From positions 1 through 64,000 of the forward strand of contig JBGUEQ010000013.1 in NCBI GenBank assembly GCA_041821265.1: a DNA stretch of 64,000 bases. Reading direction: 5' to 3'. Positions 50,471 through 58,992 of this stretch are shown here, piece after piece; the first letter of the stretch is position 1, and each line of letters starts with the position of its first letter. The notes beneath the pieces are model-generated. The model was not told the origin of the DNA and ran no database searches. It saw only the letters and a program-made list of their open reading frames with translations. A program made the translations under genes and the position numbers. The DNA comes from Lachnotalea sp041821265. GTDB lineage: Bacteria; Bacillota; Clostridia; Lachnospirales; Lachnospiraceae.

Positions 50471-50499
50471 TTGACAAAGCTTGGAAATCATATTATATT
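50471..50499 (+). promoter_or_regulatory. Near-consensus promoter of the SulP gene
   Basis: TTGACA (50471-50476), 17-bp spacer, TATATT (50494-50499), leaving a leader of about 155 bases. Confidence 0.75.
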
Positions 50500-50662
50500 A
50501 ATGTACTATATGCGTACGGATTGCACTATCTTTACCACAATATATTGATATAATATGAAATGATTTGATAGGAAGGTTTGGTTGAATGATTTCTAAGAAA
50601 ATCTGATATATGAGGCAAAGCGAAAAGTAAATTTTATAAGGCGATATAAAGAAGGAGATGTT

Positions 50663-52120
50663 ATGGAAAAAATTAAAAAAGAATGGTTTGGAAATATAAA
50701 CAAGGATATATTGTCTGGTATGGTAGTTGCAATTGCTCTTATTCCAGAAGCAATTGGTTTTTCTATTTTAGCTGGATTAGATCCTATGGTTGGATTATAT
50801 GCATCATTTTGTATTGCAATTGTAACGGCGTTTGCAGGAGGACGTCCTGGGCTCATCTCAGCTGCTACCGGTGCGATGGCATTGGTATTGGCAGGACTTG
50901 TTCATCAGTATGGTGTGCAGTATATGCTAGCGGCAACATTATTAGCAGGTTTATTGCAAATCGTTATGGGATTTCTGAAAATTGGAAACTTGTTAAGATT
51001 TATTCCGAAACCCGTGATGACGGGATTTGTGAATGCGTTGGGTATTTTGATTTTCAAGGCCCAACTTTCTTATTTTAAAGATGCTGATATTATAATGTAT
51101 GTATTAGTAGCCGTTGGAATGTTAATTATTTATTTCTTTCCAAAGATTAATAAGACAATACCGGCACCATTAGTAACCATTCTGTTCTTAACTGTATTTA
51201 CGATTGTATTGAAATTGGATGTAGTAAGAATTGGTGATATGGGGAATATAGTTGGAACATTACCAAGTTTTGCACTTCCTAATATAGCATTTAATATTGA
51301 GACCTTGAAGATAATTTTTCCATTCTCAATATCTCTAGCAATTGTAGGATTGGTTGAGTCGATGCTTACCTCACAATTAGTAGATGAATTAACAAATACA
51401 TCAAGTAATAAAAATAGAGAATGTGTCGGTCAAGGTCTGGCAAATATAGTAGCTGGTTTGTTTGGTGGTATGGCAGGTTGTGGAATGATTGGTCAATCTG
51501 TAATAAATCATAAATCTGGTGGACGTGGTAGATTATCCACTCTAGTAGCGGGTATATTTTTAATGATTCTTATTGTGGTATTAAATAAAAGTGTGATTCA
51601 AATTCCGATAGCTGCGTTGGTAGCTGTTATGATTATTGTATCCATTGCTACCTTTGATTGGTCTTCCATTGCAAGAATGACGAAAGTTCCAAAGGGGGAC
51701 ACACTGGTTATGCTTGCAACCGTAGCAATTGTACTAGCAACCGACAATCTAGCATATGGAGTAGTAACTGGAATTATCTTGAGTGCATTATTTTTCGTAA
51801 ATAAAATATCACAAACACAAGTAGAAAAACTAGAAATGGAAAATGGTATTGTATATCGATGTTATGGACAATTATTTTTTGCTTCTACAACGCAATTTTT
51901 AGAACAGTTTGATTTTACTATTCAGGATCAAATGATTGAATTGGATTTGAAACATTTGAAATTTTGGGATTTATCGGCAGGTGTTGCGTTTGATAAAATC
52001 ATTCAAAAGTATAGCGAAAGACATGTCAGAGTGAAAATAGTTGGATTAAGTGAGGCATGTGAAAAGATATTGGGGCAAACCTCAATACAGTATTCGGTAA
52101 TGCCAGAATATGTTGATTAG
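50663..52120 (+). CDS. SulP-family anion transporter with STAS domain
   Basis: A 485-residue membrane transporter of the SLC26/SulP family. The first helices show SGMVVAIALIPEAIGFSILA and the signature AGGRPGLISAATGAMALVLA; about 10-12 helices follow to residue 400. The C-terminal STAS domain (about 410-485) is short. SulP members carry sulfate, bicarbonate or other anions; the FSILAGLDPMVGLYASF start resembles BicA-like bicarbonate and sulfate carriers. Substrate not decidable here. AAGGAGATG gives the start. It has its own strong promoter. Confidence 0.92.
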   Translation: MEKIKKEWFGNINKDILSGMVVAIALIPEAIGFSILAGLDPMVGLYASFCIAIVTAFAGGRPGLISAATGAMALVLAGLVHQYGVQYMLAATLLAGLLQIVMGFLKIGNLLRFIPKPVMTGFVNALGILIFKAQLSYFKDADIIMYVLVAVGMLIIYFFPKINKTIPAPLVTILFLTVFTIVLKLDVVRIGDMGNIVGTLPSFALPNIAFNIETLKIIFPFSISLAIVGLVESMLTSQLVDELTNTSSNKNRECVGQGLANIVAGLFGGMAGCGMIGQSVINHKSGGRGRLSTLVAGIFLMILIVVLNKSVIQIPIAALVAVMIIVSIATFDWSSIARMTKVPKGDTLVMLATVAIVLATDNLAYGVVTGIILSALFFVNKISQTQVEKLEMENGIVYRCYGQLFFASTTQFLEQFDFTIQDQMIELDLKHLKFWDLSAGVAFDKIIQKYSERHVRVKIVGLSEACEKILGQTSIQYSVMPEYVD

Positions 52121-52145
52121 ATAATTCGTAGAACATTTTTAATTG

Positions 52146-52199
52146 ATCATATATAATTATGAATAAAAAATACTCATATATAATTATGAATAAAAAATA
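52146..52199 (+). repeat. 27-bp tandem duplication
   Basis: A 27-bp unit beginning TCATATATAATTATGAATAA occurs twice in a row (from 52146 and from 52173), just upstream of the next promoter. Confidence 0.8.
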
Positions 52200-52226
52200 T
52201 TGACATTTAAGATAAAACAGATATTA
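52199..52226 (+). promoter_or_regulatory. Promoter of the DUF134 gene
   Basis: TTGACA (52199-52204), 16-bp spacer, TATTAT (52221-52226). It starts at the end of the tandem duplication. Confidence 0.6.
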
Positions 52227-52337
52227 TTAGTAGTAAGGGATACTGAAATTTAGAAATACTTACAAAAAGCTTTCGGTTGAGTGGTAATGATTGCTTTAAT
52301 ATGGTGACATAAATGAATTGTATTTGAAGGAGAAAAA

Positions 52338-52814
52338 ATGGCTAGACCTACCAAATGGAGAAAAATTGAACATATACCGGCGATACCTTATTTTGTTCCA
52401 TCGGAAACAGACGTTGCAGAATTTGCAGAAAATGTTTTAAAGCTAGAGGAAGTTGAGGCAATACGTCTTAAGGATCTTGAAGGTTTAGAGCAAGGTGAGT
52501 GCGCGGAGAAAATGGAGATTTCAAGACCTACTTTTCAACGTATTTTACTTTCTGCACGCGAGAAGTTGGCAGATAGTTTAATCAATGGGAAAACAATTCA
52601 TATTGAAGGTGGTAATTTTACTCGTAATATTTGCCCAATAAAATGTTTGGATTGCGGAAAAGAGTGGAATGAAAGCTATGAGAACTTGGAATCAATTAAA
52701 AAAGGACAATATGAGTGCCCAGATTGTAAATCGGTTAAAGTAGAATGTAAGGATAATTGCAAGGGTAAATTTTGTCAAAAGAATTGCTGGAGAAATAGAG
52801 GAATGGATTTTTAG
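52338..52814 (+). CDS. DUF134 (UPF0251) DNA-binding protein with Cys-rich C-terminus
   Basis: A 158-residue protein. The N-terminal 95 residues are DUF134, a sigma-70 region-4-like helix-turn-helix (EAIRLKDLEGLEQGECAEKM then ISRPTFQRILLSAREKLADS). The C-terminus has a zinc-ribbon-like CLDCGKEW...CPDCKS and a further Cys cluster CKDNCKGKFCQKNC that could bind a metal or Fe-S cluster. DUF134 genes are commonly found beside Mrp/NifH-like ATPases and NifX-like proteins; here mrp lies two genes downstream. Probably a regulator of Fe-S-related genes (inference). Confidence 0.88.
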   Translation: MARPTKWRKIEHIPAIPYFVPSETDVAEFAENVLKLEEVEAIRLKDLEGLEQGECAEKMEISRPTFQRILLSAREKLADSLINGKTIHIEGGNFTRNICPIKCLDCGKEWNESYENLESIKKGQYECPDCKSVKVECKDNCKGKFCQKNCWRNRGMDF

Positions 52815-53138
52815 TTATAAATAAAAATTAAAATAATGCAAAGTATTGTGATTTTATTTTCCACTATGGGAGATAGTTGCAATACTTTTTTGAATTTATA
52901 GGAAATTTATTTAATATTGATATAAATCCAAAGACAGAAGTGTAACTTTTGTTTCAATGAGAAAGAGATACAATATTGACATATGCGCTAAATAGAGTTA
53001 AACTGTTAATTGTGAGCATAAGACCAAAATATTATGTCTTATATATTGATTCTTATTGAACGTAAAATATAATAGAAATGATTAGTAGGAATGCTTTTAT
53101 GTTCCAATGAGCACACACTATAAATAAAGGAGATAAGT
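52815..53138 (+). other. Intergenic region with a terminator-like stem and a promoter
   Basis: AAAGTATTG/CAATACTTT (52840-52848, 52880-52888) with a 31-base loop and T-run is a weak terminator. TTGACA (52976-52981), 17-bp spacer, TAAACT (52999-53004) is a good promoter for the flavin reductase-mrp pair, giving a leader of about 130 bases. No gene seen. Confidence 0.6.
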
Positions 53139-53630
53139 ATGCAAAAAAAGGAAGCAAACAAAAAAGGTGCGTTACAGCCATTACCAAAAATATTAGTTTC
53201 ATGTCGTGGAACAAATGGGGAAGATAATGTATTGGCGGTTGCTTATTGCGGTAACTGCAGTTATGATCCACCTATGGTTATGGTCGGAATTGTTCCTACC
53301 AGATATTCCTATCAACTGATAAAAGAGTCGGGATGTTTTGTTGTAAATATTGTAACAAAAGATTACCAAGAAACATTTGATTATTTAGGAAAATATAGCA
53401 AAAGAGATTGTGATAAATTAAAAGACATGAATGTTAAGTTGGCCGAAGGTAAAATAATTCCTGCCTCTATACTTACCGATTGCCCGGTGAATATTGAGTG
53501 TACGGTTGTTGATTCCATAGTAACGGGATCGCACGAAATGTTTATTGGTAAAATAGAATATGTGCATGCTAATGAAAATTTAATTAATGAAAAGGGAGAT
53601 ATTGATTTTTCCCAAATTCAATATATTTAA
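53139..53630 (+). CDS. Flavin reductase-like (FMN-binding split barrel) protein
   Basis: A 163-residue FMN-binding protein of the flavin reductase/flavoredoxin family. Family features include ILVSCRGTNGEDNVLAVAYC near the N-terminus, DPPMVMVGIVPTRYSYQLIK and SGCFVVNIV. Members reduce flavins or act as electron carriers in anaerobes. AAGGAGAT precedes the ATG. mrp starts 26 bases after the stop, so the two are probably co-transcribed, and the protein could deliver electrons for Fe-S assembly (inference). Confidence 0.88.
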   Translation: MQKKEANKKGALQPLPKILVSCRGTNGEDNVLAVAYCGNCSYDPPMVMVGIVPTRYSYQLIKESGCFVVNIVTKDYQETFDYLGKYSKRDCDKLKDMNVKLAEGKIIPASILTDCPVNIECTVVDSIVTGSHEMFIGKIEYVHANENLINEKGDIDFSQIQYI

Positions 53631-53656
53631 AATGATAAATGAAAGGAGATACAAAT

Positions 53657-54505
53657 ATGATAGAGCAAGCTAAAGGTTGTTCAGACGACGAATGTACAAA
53701 AGAGTCATGCGAAGGTTGTGAACAAAACAAAAAGAGTTTAATGGAGGACTTGAATCCATATAGTTCAGTCAAACATGTAATTGGTGTTGCAAGTGGTAAA
53801 GGCGGAGTTGGAAAATCATTTGTTACTGCAATGCTAGCAGTGTTAATGAATCGTAAAGGTTATAAAGTAGGAATATTAGATGCAGATATTACTGGCCCAT
53901 CTATTCCCAAAATGTTTGGCGTAACAAAAAAAGCACAGGGAAGTGAATTTGGCGTTATACCTGAAAAAACAGCAGATAATATTAAATTGATGTCCGTTAA
54001 TTTATTATTGGAACAAGAAGATGCACCTGTAATTTGGAGGGGACCAATTTTAGCAAACACAGTAAAACAATTTTGGACTGATGTTGTATGGGAAGATGTA
54101 GATTATCTATTTATCGACATGCCACCTGGTACGGGCGATGTTCCATTGACTGTATTTCAATCCATTCCATTGGAGGGAGTAATTATTGTAACTTCGCCAC
54201 AAGATCTTGTTTCCTTAATTGTGAAAAAAGCTGTAAATATGGCAAAACAAATGAATATTCCAGTTTTAGGTTTGGTTGAGAATATGAGTTTTGTAAAATG
54301 TCCTGATTGTGGGAAAGAGATTCAGTTATTTGGTGAAAGTAAATTAGGAGCTATTTCAAAAGAGATAGGAATTGATATTTTAGGAAGAATACCAATTGAT
54401 CCATTGATTGTTGAATTAGTTGATAAGGGTGAGTTTGAAAAATTCCAAGCTGATTATTTAACAAAAGCTTCTGATATTATTGAAAAACTCAAAGAAAAAT
54501 ATTAG
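53657..54505 (+). CDS. mrp: Mrp/NBP35-type Fe-S cluster carrier ATPase
   Basis: A 282-residue ParA-like ATPase that carries and transfers Fe-S clusters. The deviant Walker A is SGKGGVGKSFVTAMLAVL. An N-terminal Cys-rich leader (GCSDDECTKESCEGCEQN, four Cys) matches the NBP35-like extension, and a C-terminal CPDCGKEIQLFG supplies the CxxC that bridges a cluster in the dimer. FIDMPPGTGDVPLTVFQ is the conserved catalytic segment. ATG 53657, 6 bases after AAAGGAGAT, is preferred to ATG 53639. An MgtE remnant follows immediately. Confidence 0.94.
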   Translation: MIEQAKGCSDDECTKESCEGCEQNKKSLMEDLNPYSSVKHVIGVASGKGGVGKSFVTAMLAVLMNRKGYKVGILDADITGPSIPKMFGVTKKAQGSEFGVIPEKTADNIKLMSVNLLLEQEDAPVIWRGPILANTVKQFWTDVVWEDVDYLFIDMPPGTGDVPLTVFQSIPLEGVIIVTSPQDLVSLIVKKAVNMAKQMNIPVLGLVENMSFVKCPDCGKEIQLFGESKLGAISKEIGIDILGRIPIDPLIVELVDKGEFEKFQADYLTKASDIIEKLKEKY

Positions 54506-54510
54506 CAAAA

Positions 54511-54657
54511 ATGATTGGTTGTGTATTATCACTTCTGACTAAAAAAGTTAATTTAGATCCAGCGATTATGACAGCACCATTGATTACAACATTGGTTGAC
54601 ACCTGTTCTATCTGCATTTATTTTAATATTGCTACAATTATATTTAGGTTATCCTAG
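54511..54657 (+). pseudogene. C-terminal remnant of an MgtE magnesium transporter
   Basis: A 48-codon frame starting 5 bases after mrp. It reads MIGCVLSLLTKKVNLDPAIM then TAPLITTLVDTCSICIYFNI, which is the end of the MgtE membrane domain (canonical pattern LDPAxxxxPLxTTxxDxxxxxxYFxxA). There is no ribosome site and the rest of the gene (about 400 residues) is absent. The reading frame is still intact, so loss may be recent, with mrp placed at the deletion edge. Confidence 0.75.
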
Positions 54658-54664
54658 AGAATAG

Positions 54665-54725
54665 AAAATCGACTAGTAAAGATTAGCCCTTTGGTTAATT
54701 TATTTTACTAGTCGATTTTTATTTA
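54665..54725. terminator. Strong stem-loop terminator after mrp / MgtE remnant
   Basis: A 16-bp perfect stem (54665-54680 with 54704-54719) with an inner TTAGCC/GGTTAA hairpin and T-run. Confidence 0.85.
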
Positions 54726-54749
54726 TTATCATAAGGTATTAGAAATGGT

Positions 54750-54765
54750 ATGGCTGAACTGTTAC
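54750..54765 (+). repeat. Element B solo terminal repeat
   Basis: ATGGCTGAACTGTTAC, identical to 16 of 17 bp of the right terminus at 48571-48587, preceded by the same AT-rich GGT context. No left terminus nearby. Confidence 0.7.
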
Positions 54766-54904
54766 GCAATTTTATTATTGTATTTAAATAAATCATATTT
54801 GTGCCATATTTCTGAAATATACTATAAATATCAAATGAAGCGAAGTATAAAGGAATATATGTTCGCAATCAATTGTATAACAAAGAATAAGAATGGAGGA
54901 CGAA

Positions 54905-55087
54905 ATGATGATATTTACATGGGTGTTCCTAGTGTTGGGAATCTATTATTTTATTTATTACAATCAACCAATTAAAGTGAGATGTAACAATTTAACTAAA
55001 GCGGAAGACATTTTAATAGAGCGCTATGTGAATGGTGAAATTGATGAAGTGACTTTCAAAAAAATGAAAATGACAATAAATAACTAG
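54905..55087 (+). CDS. Small membrane protein with SHOCT-like domain
   Basis: A 60-residue protein with an N-terminal membrane helix (MIFTWVFLVLGIYYFIYY) and a C-terminal SHOCT-like segment (AEDILIERYVNGEIDEVTFK). SHOCT domains are short helical oligomerisation tails. ATG 54905 follows ATGGAGGACG; upstream starts overlap that site. A second SHOCT protein starts 11 bases downstream, and a two-component system follows. A weak promoter (TTGTGC 54799, 18-bp spacer, TATAAA 54823) may drive the pair. Function unknown. Confidence 0.8.
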   Translation: MMIFTWVFLVLGIYYFIYYNQPIKVRCNNLTKAEDILIERYVNGEIDEVTFKKMKMTINN

Positions 55088-55098
55088 GAGGAATTATT

Positions 55099-55374
55099 AT
55101 GATGTATGGCAGAGGATTTTATGGTAGTGGTTACAGTAGTGATTACAGTAGTGCAAGAGGATGTATTGGCTATGGTTATATGAATAATGGTTGGAGTATC
55201 ATAATTGGTATTGGTATTTTGTTAACAATAGCTTTACTTATTTATATTTTAGTTCATAATAAGAAGAAAGTGATAACCAATCAAGCTACAAGTCAGGAAG
55301 TATTAAAAATGAAATATGTACAAGGCGAAATCACAGAAGAAGAATATTTAAAACGTAAAAATATAATAGAATAA
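55099..55374 (+). CDS. Gly/Tyr-rich membrane protein with SHOCT domain
   Basis: A 91-residue protein. The N-terminal 32 residues are rich in Gly, Tyr, Ser and Met (MMYGRGFYGSGYSSDYSSA), a membrane helix spans about 33-53, and a cytoplasmic SHOCT domain ends the protein (EVLKMKYVQGEITEEEYLKR). TAGGAGGAATT precedes the ATG. Small SHOCT proteins with such N-termini often sit near copper or silver resistance and sensor genes, which fits the Met-rich kinase downstream; that is inference. Confidence 0.82.
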   Translation: MMYGRGFYGSGYSSDYSSARGCIGYGYMNNGWSIIIGIGILLTIALLIYILVHNKKKVITNQATSQEVLKMKYVQGEITEEEYLKRKNIIE

Positions 55375-55411
55375 ACTGCAACTAAGAAGATATTAAATAG
55401 TTACAATAAAC

Positions 55412-55570
55412 TTATGTATCAGGAATGAGGTAGATGTGATGTATAAATAAAAGCTATTTCGTGCTATAAAATACATCGCGTGGGTTGGACGTATATTTTC
55501 ACACAATCGACTCAAACGCGAACATGTCTGCAATCAGATATTTTCGCGTATCTACCTACCGATACATGAG
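55412..55570. repeat. Palindromic element with element C core
   Basis: The ends ATGTATC (55414-55420) and GATACAT (55561-55567), with nested AGGTAGAT (55428-55435) and ATCTACCT (55550-55557), pair as an imperfect terminal inverted repeat about 158 bp apart. The centre (55501-55541) is element C copy 3, AATCGACTCAAACGCG...TCTGCAATCAGA. Confidence 0.65.
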
Positions 55571-55650
55571 AAATTACATGAATTAAGATAAATAAAGAAA
55601 GTTTTACATCTATTGATTAGGTGTGCAATATGGGATGAATGGAGGGAATT

Positions 55651-56337
55651 ATGACTTACAAAATATTAGTGGTAGAAGACCAAACGGAAATTAGTGATAT
55701 CGTTTCGAAATATTTAGTTAAGGATGGATATCAAGTCGTGGTCACTAGTAATGGTTTTGAGGCACTAGATTGTTTTAGTAAAGAAGAATTTCATCTGATT
55801 CTACTAGATATTATGATGCCAGGCATTAGTGGATTTGAAGTCTTAAAAGAGATTAGAAAAATTTCAGAAATTCCAATTATTATGTTAACAGCCAAACAAG
55901 AAGAAGTTGATAGGTTAAAGGGATTTGAAAATGGGGCGGATGATTATGTAATTAAACCATTTAGTCCAAGGGAACTGATGAAACGTATTCAAGTTTTCCT
56001 AAAAAGAGTGTATCATGAATCCGATGAAATTATTTATCAAGTCGGAGATTTAAGCTTACATGCAAAGAGTATGAAGCTGTTTAAGGGTACCGAGGAAATT
56101 CCAATTACCGCAGCTGAGTATAAGCTGCTATTTGTTTTGTTTAAAAATAAAGGGCAAGTATTAACGCGAGAACAAATCATAAACCTTGCATATGGAGATG
56201 ATTACGCAGGTTATGATAGAAATATAGATAGTTATATCAAGAGAATTCGGCAAAAAATAGAAAAAAATCCGAAGACACCAGAAATACTGACAACGAAATA
56301 TGGTGCAGGGTACATATTTGGAGGTGAGGAATTATGA
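55651..56337 (+). CDS. OmpR/PhoB-family response regulator
   Basis: A 228-residue two-component regulator. The receiver has acidic VVEDQ at residues 7-11, phospho-Asp in LILLDIMMPGISG and Lys in DDYVIKPFSP. The C-terminal winged helix reads ITAAEYKLLFVLFKNKGQVL then SYIKRIRQKIE. ATG 55651, 4 bases after GGAGGG, is preferred to ATG 55639, which overlaps that site. The kinase start overlaps its stop by 4 bases (ATGA), so they are translationally coupled. Confidence 0.95.
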   Translation: MTYKILVVEDQTEISDIVSKYLVKDGYQVVVTSNGFEALDCFSKEEFHLILLDIMMPGISGFEVLKEIRKISEIPIIMLTAKQEEVDRLKGFENGADDYVIKPFSPRELMKRIQVFLKRVYHESDEIIYQVGDLSLHAKSMKLFKGTEEIPITAAEYKLLFVLFKNKGQVLTREQIINLAYGDDYAGYDRNIDSYIKRIRQKIEKNPKTPEILTTKYGAGYIFGGEEL

Positions 56338-57704
56338 CGATAAAAAGACAATGGCTTCTTGGTCTTATGTTTATCGCTATTATTTCAGTGTGCATCAATT
56401 CCTTTGTACTTAGTTCATTGACAAATGACTATTTTAAGAATTATATCAAAGATAATTATGAGACACATTTCAATCAAATCGTTGATTATACCACGAGTGC
56501 ATTAAAAGAAAGTGATTTCTCGGCCAGTCAAATGGCAATTGAATTAGAAACTCATCTAGTGGATCCAATTACACGAATTAAAGTGTACAATAATCAAGGT
56601 GATTTGATTGTTGACGTTAGTGTGAACAATCAAACATCAAATGGTATGATGAATGGCAAGGGTATGATGAGGGGCTTGATGAGTAAAACTCAAGATAATC
56701 AACTAGAAGAAGTGGATCATGCAGAGATTTTAGACGGAACTCAAGTGATAGGGCAGATTAATATAATGAAATATAGTTCAGCCGAAAATTCAAATGTTGC
56801 TTTGATGTTTCGGTCATCACTGATTAAAAATAGTTTGTATTCCATTGCCATTGTACTTGCTTTTGCAGTTATTATTGGGTTTCTTATTAGTAGAAAAATC
56901 AGCAAAGACTTAATCAATACCGCAAATATGGCACAAAATATTGATGTTGGTAATACTGCAACAAATTTATATTCTAAAGTAAAAGAAATAAGAGTCATAC
57001 AGCAAAGTTTAGAATCAGCAAGAGATCGATTGAAACTGAAACAAAAAAGTCGAAAAGCATTAATCGATGAGTTAGTCCATCAGACTAGAACCCCACTTAC
57101 CATTTTAAGAACGCATTTGGAAGGAATAGAGGATGGAGTTATTGACATGTCAACGCAAGAAATTAGAACTTGTGAAAACCAAATTGAGAATATTACGTCT
57201 ATTATCACTAATATGAGTGGTATGATAGATGCAGATACGCAAGACGATGTGTTACAAGTAGAGGAGTTTGAATTTAATCAGTTTTTAAAACAGATTGTAA
57301 ATGGGCTTCAAATGCAATTTCAAAAAAAGCAAATAGATTTGAAATTGAAAGAATCACAAAAGACGATGATAAGTACAGATAAATATAAATTGAGTCAAGT
57401 GATATATAATATTTTAACCAATGCATATAAATTCACGAAAAAAAATGGGTCAGTATTGTTATATTATCATGTAACGTTAGAAAATTTAGTTTTAACAATA
57501 GAAGATACAGGTTCAGGAATTAGTGAGAAAGAGCAGTTAAAAATCTTTGATGCCTATTATAAGGGAGATTCCACAACCAATGCATCTGGAGATGGAATCG
57601 GATTATATGTGGCGAAAGAGAATATGACTAAAATGAACGGGAGCATTACGGTTGAGTCAAAATTAAATAAAGGTAGCAAGTTCATTCTTACGCTGCCTAG
57701 ATAG
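56334..57704 (+). CDS. Sensor histidine kinase with Met-rich extracytoplasmic loop
   Basis: A 456-residue membrane kinase. TM1 about 8-30, an extracytoplasmic domain of about 125 residues, TM2 about 160-182, a HAMP-like linker, HisKA with phospho-His in DELVHQTRTPLTILR, and an ATPase domain (VIYNILTNAYKFT, EDTGSGI, GDGIGLYVAKENM). The sensor region contains SNGMMNGKGMMRGLMSK, a Met-rich stretch of the kind that binds Cu(I) or Ag(I). Together with the SHOCT pair upstream it suggests metal or envelope-stress sensing. The ligand is inferred, not shown. Confidence 0.92.
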   Translation: MTIKRQWLLGLMFIAIISVCINSFVLSSLTNDYFKNYIKDNYETHFNQIVDYTTSALKESDFSASQMAIELETHLVDPITRIKVYNNQGDLIVDVSVNNQTSNGMMNGKGMMRGLMSKTQDNQLEEVDHAEILDGTQVIGQINIMKYSSAENSNVALMFRSSLIKNSLYSIAIVLAFAVIIGFLISRKISKDLINTANMAQNIDVGNTATNLYSKVKEIRVIQQSLESARDRLKLKQKSRKALIDELVHQTRTPLTILRTHLEGIEDGVIDMSTQEIRTCENQIENITSIITNMSGMIDADTQDDVLQVEEFEFNQFLKQIVNGLQMQFQKKQIDLKLKESQKTMISTDKYKLSQVIYNILTNAYKFTKKNGSVLLYYHVTLENLVLTIEDTGSGISEKEQLKIFDAYYKGDSTTNASGDGIGLYVAKENMTKMNGSITVESKLNKGSKFILTLPR

Positions 57705-57731
57705 ATTGATTCATTAATAGAGTCGTATTCT

Positions 57732-58076
57732 TTAAGTTAGTGATGTGTGAATGGGACGGTGCTCTTTACCCCAATCACACATAGCACTAACGAGAGGTGA
57801 AAGACTTTCACCCTTTAGAGTGAGAGAATATTCTACCTTGGGTGGTACTTGAGGATATTCCGTTCTAAGTATAATTCCTTCATCTGCTAATTCTTTTAAT
57901 TGAGAGCTTAGCATTTTATGAGTAATTCCGTCGATGCTTTTTTTAAGTACCCCATATCTTACTGTACCCAGACAAGTAAGAAGATAGATTATTTTTAATT
58001 TCCATTTTCCACTAACAATAGATAATGTGTATTCAAAGGGTTCTTTGTTAGTGATGATACATATTTTTTCTGACAT
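57732..58076 (-). CDS. HxlR-family transcriptional regulator
   Basis: A 114-residue winged-helix regulator of the HxlR type: LSIVSGKWKLKIIYLL near residue 20 and GITHKMLSSQLKELADEGII near 52, then the wing VPPKVEYSLTLKG. The start at 58076 has AAAGGAAAG about 9 bases upstream. It is divergent from the amidohydrolase gene with 127 bases between them, and probably regulates it. An imperfect palindrome ATATTGCA/TGCATAC lies in the shared region near 58100-58122. The inducer is unknown. Confidence 0.9.
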   Translation of the reverse strand: MSEKICIITNKEPFEYTLSIVSGKWKLKIIYLLTCLGTVRYGVLKKSIDGITHKMLSSQLKELADEGIILRTEYPQVPPKVEYSLTLKGESLSPLVSAMCDWGKEHRPIHTSLT

Positions 58077-58203
58077 ATTATTACTTTCCTTTTTGTTAGT
58101 ATATTGCAAAAAAGTGCATACTTTTCTTTTTTTGTATTTTAATTATAATAAAAGATAAGAGAAATAGCAACTCTTAATACTTGAAAGATAAGGAATGATT
58201 ATA

Positions 58204-58992
58204 ATGATAATTGATGGACATTCACATGTTACACTACCAGTTGCAGAGCATATAAAAATTATGGATAAGGCAGGTGTAGACAAAACGGTATTATTTTCTA
58301 CATCATTTCATCCAGAGATGGCTGAAAATTTTAAACAGGTTCAATCTTCAATTTCTTATCTCAATGATTTGCTAGCGGGTAAAACAGGTTCTATGATTGA
58401 AGTAAGGGAAAACTCAATAAAAGAGCTTGTAAATGCAATCAATCAATTTCCAACTCGCTATATTGGATTCGGATCGGTTCCTATAGGGCTAGACTATGAT
58501 GCTACCATGCAGTATGTTGAAGCTAATATTTATAAAAATAATTTAGCAGGAATGGGAGAATTTACACCTGGTAGTGGAAAAATATATCTGTTGGATAATA
58601 TTTTTAAGGCATCGAGTGTGTATGGAAAATTACCAGTTTGGATACATGCATTTTTTCCTCTCATATTAAATGATATTTGGGAAATTTCTCAATATGCAAA
58701 GCAATATCCTGATATTCCAGTTGTTTTGGGACACTTAGGTGGCTGCAATTGGCTTGAAACAATAGATATTGTTAAGAACACGCCGAATCTTTATCTTGAT
58801 ACCTCAGCATTTTACTCCACTTTTGTGTTGGGAGCAGTAATTAACGAACTGCCAGAAAAATGTATTTTTGGTGTAGATCGCCCGTTTGGTGATCTTGAGT
58901 TATCTATAGATTCTGTTTTAAAGGTAGCAAATACAACAGCGGTTGCTAATGCGGTGCTAGGCGAAAATATATCGAAATTATTAGCACTGTAA
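58204..58992 (+). CDS. Amidohydrolase (metal-dependent hydrolase, amidohydrolase 2 family)
   Basis: A 262-residue TIM-barrel hydrolase. The N-terminal MIIDGHSHV supplies the HxH metal site; further metal or catalytic His residues are in WIHAFFPL and VVLGHLGGCNW, and the catalytic Asp is likely in CIFGVDRPFG. This pattern is that of the decarboxylase-like amidohydrolase 2 group, whose substrates are often aromatic or cyclic acids. ATG 58204, 9 bases after ATAAGGA, is preferred to ATG 58195. It is probably controlled by the divergent HxlR gene. Confidence 0.88.
   Translation: MIIDGHSHVTLPVAEHIKIMDKAGVDKTVLFSTSFHPEMAENFKQVQSSISYLNDLLAGKTGSMIEVRENSIKELVNAINQFPTRYIGFGSVPIGLDYDATMQYVEANIYKNNLAGMGEFTPGSGKIYLLDNIFKASSVYGKLPVWIHAFFPLILNDIWEISQYAKQYPDIPVVLGHLGGCNWLETIDIVKNTPNLYLDTSAFYSTFVLGAVINELPEKCIFGVDRPFGDLELSIDSVLKVANTTAVANAVLGENISKLLAL

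Noticed and set aside
54745..54975. 76-codon frame spanning the element B solo end and the SHOCT gene
   Set aside because: Starts in a repeat without a ribosome site and overlaps the well-supported SHOCT gene in another frame.
58090..58125. Palindrome between the HxlR and amidohydrolase genes as a firm operator
   Set aside because: Arms are unequal (a 2-3 base offset), so I mention it only within the HxlR entry.
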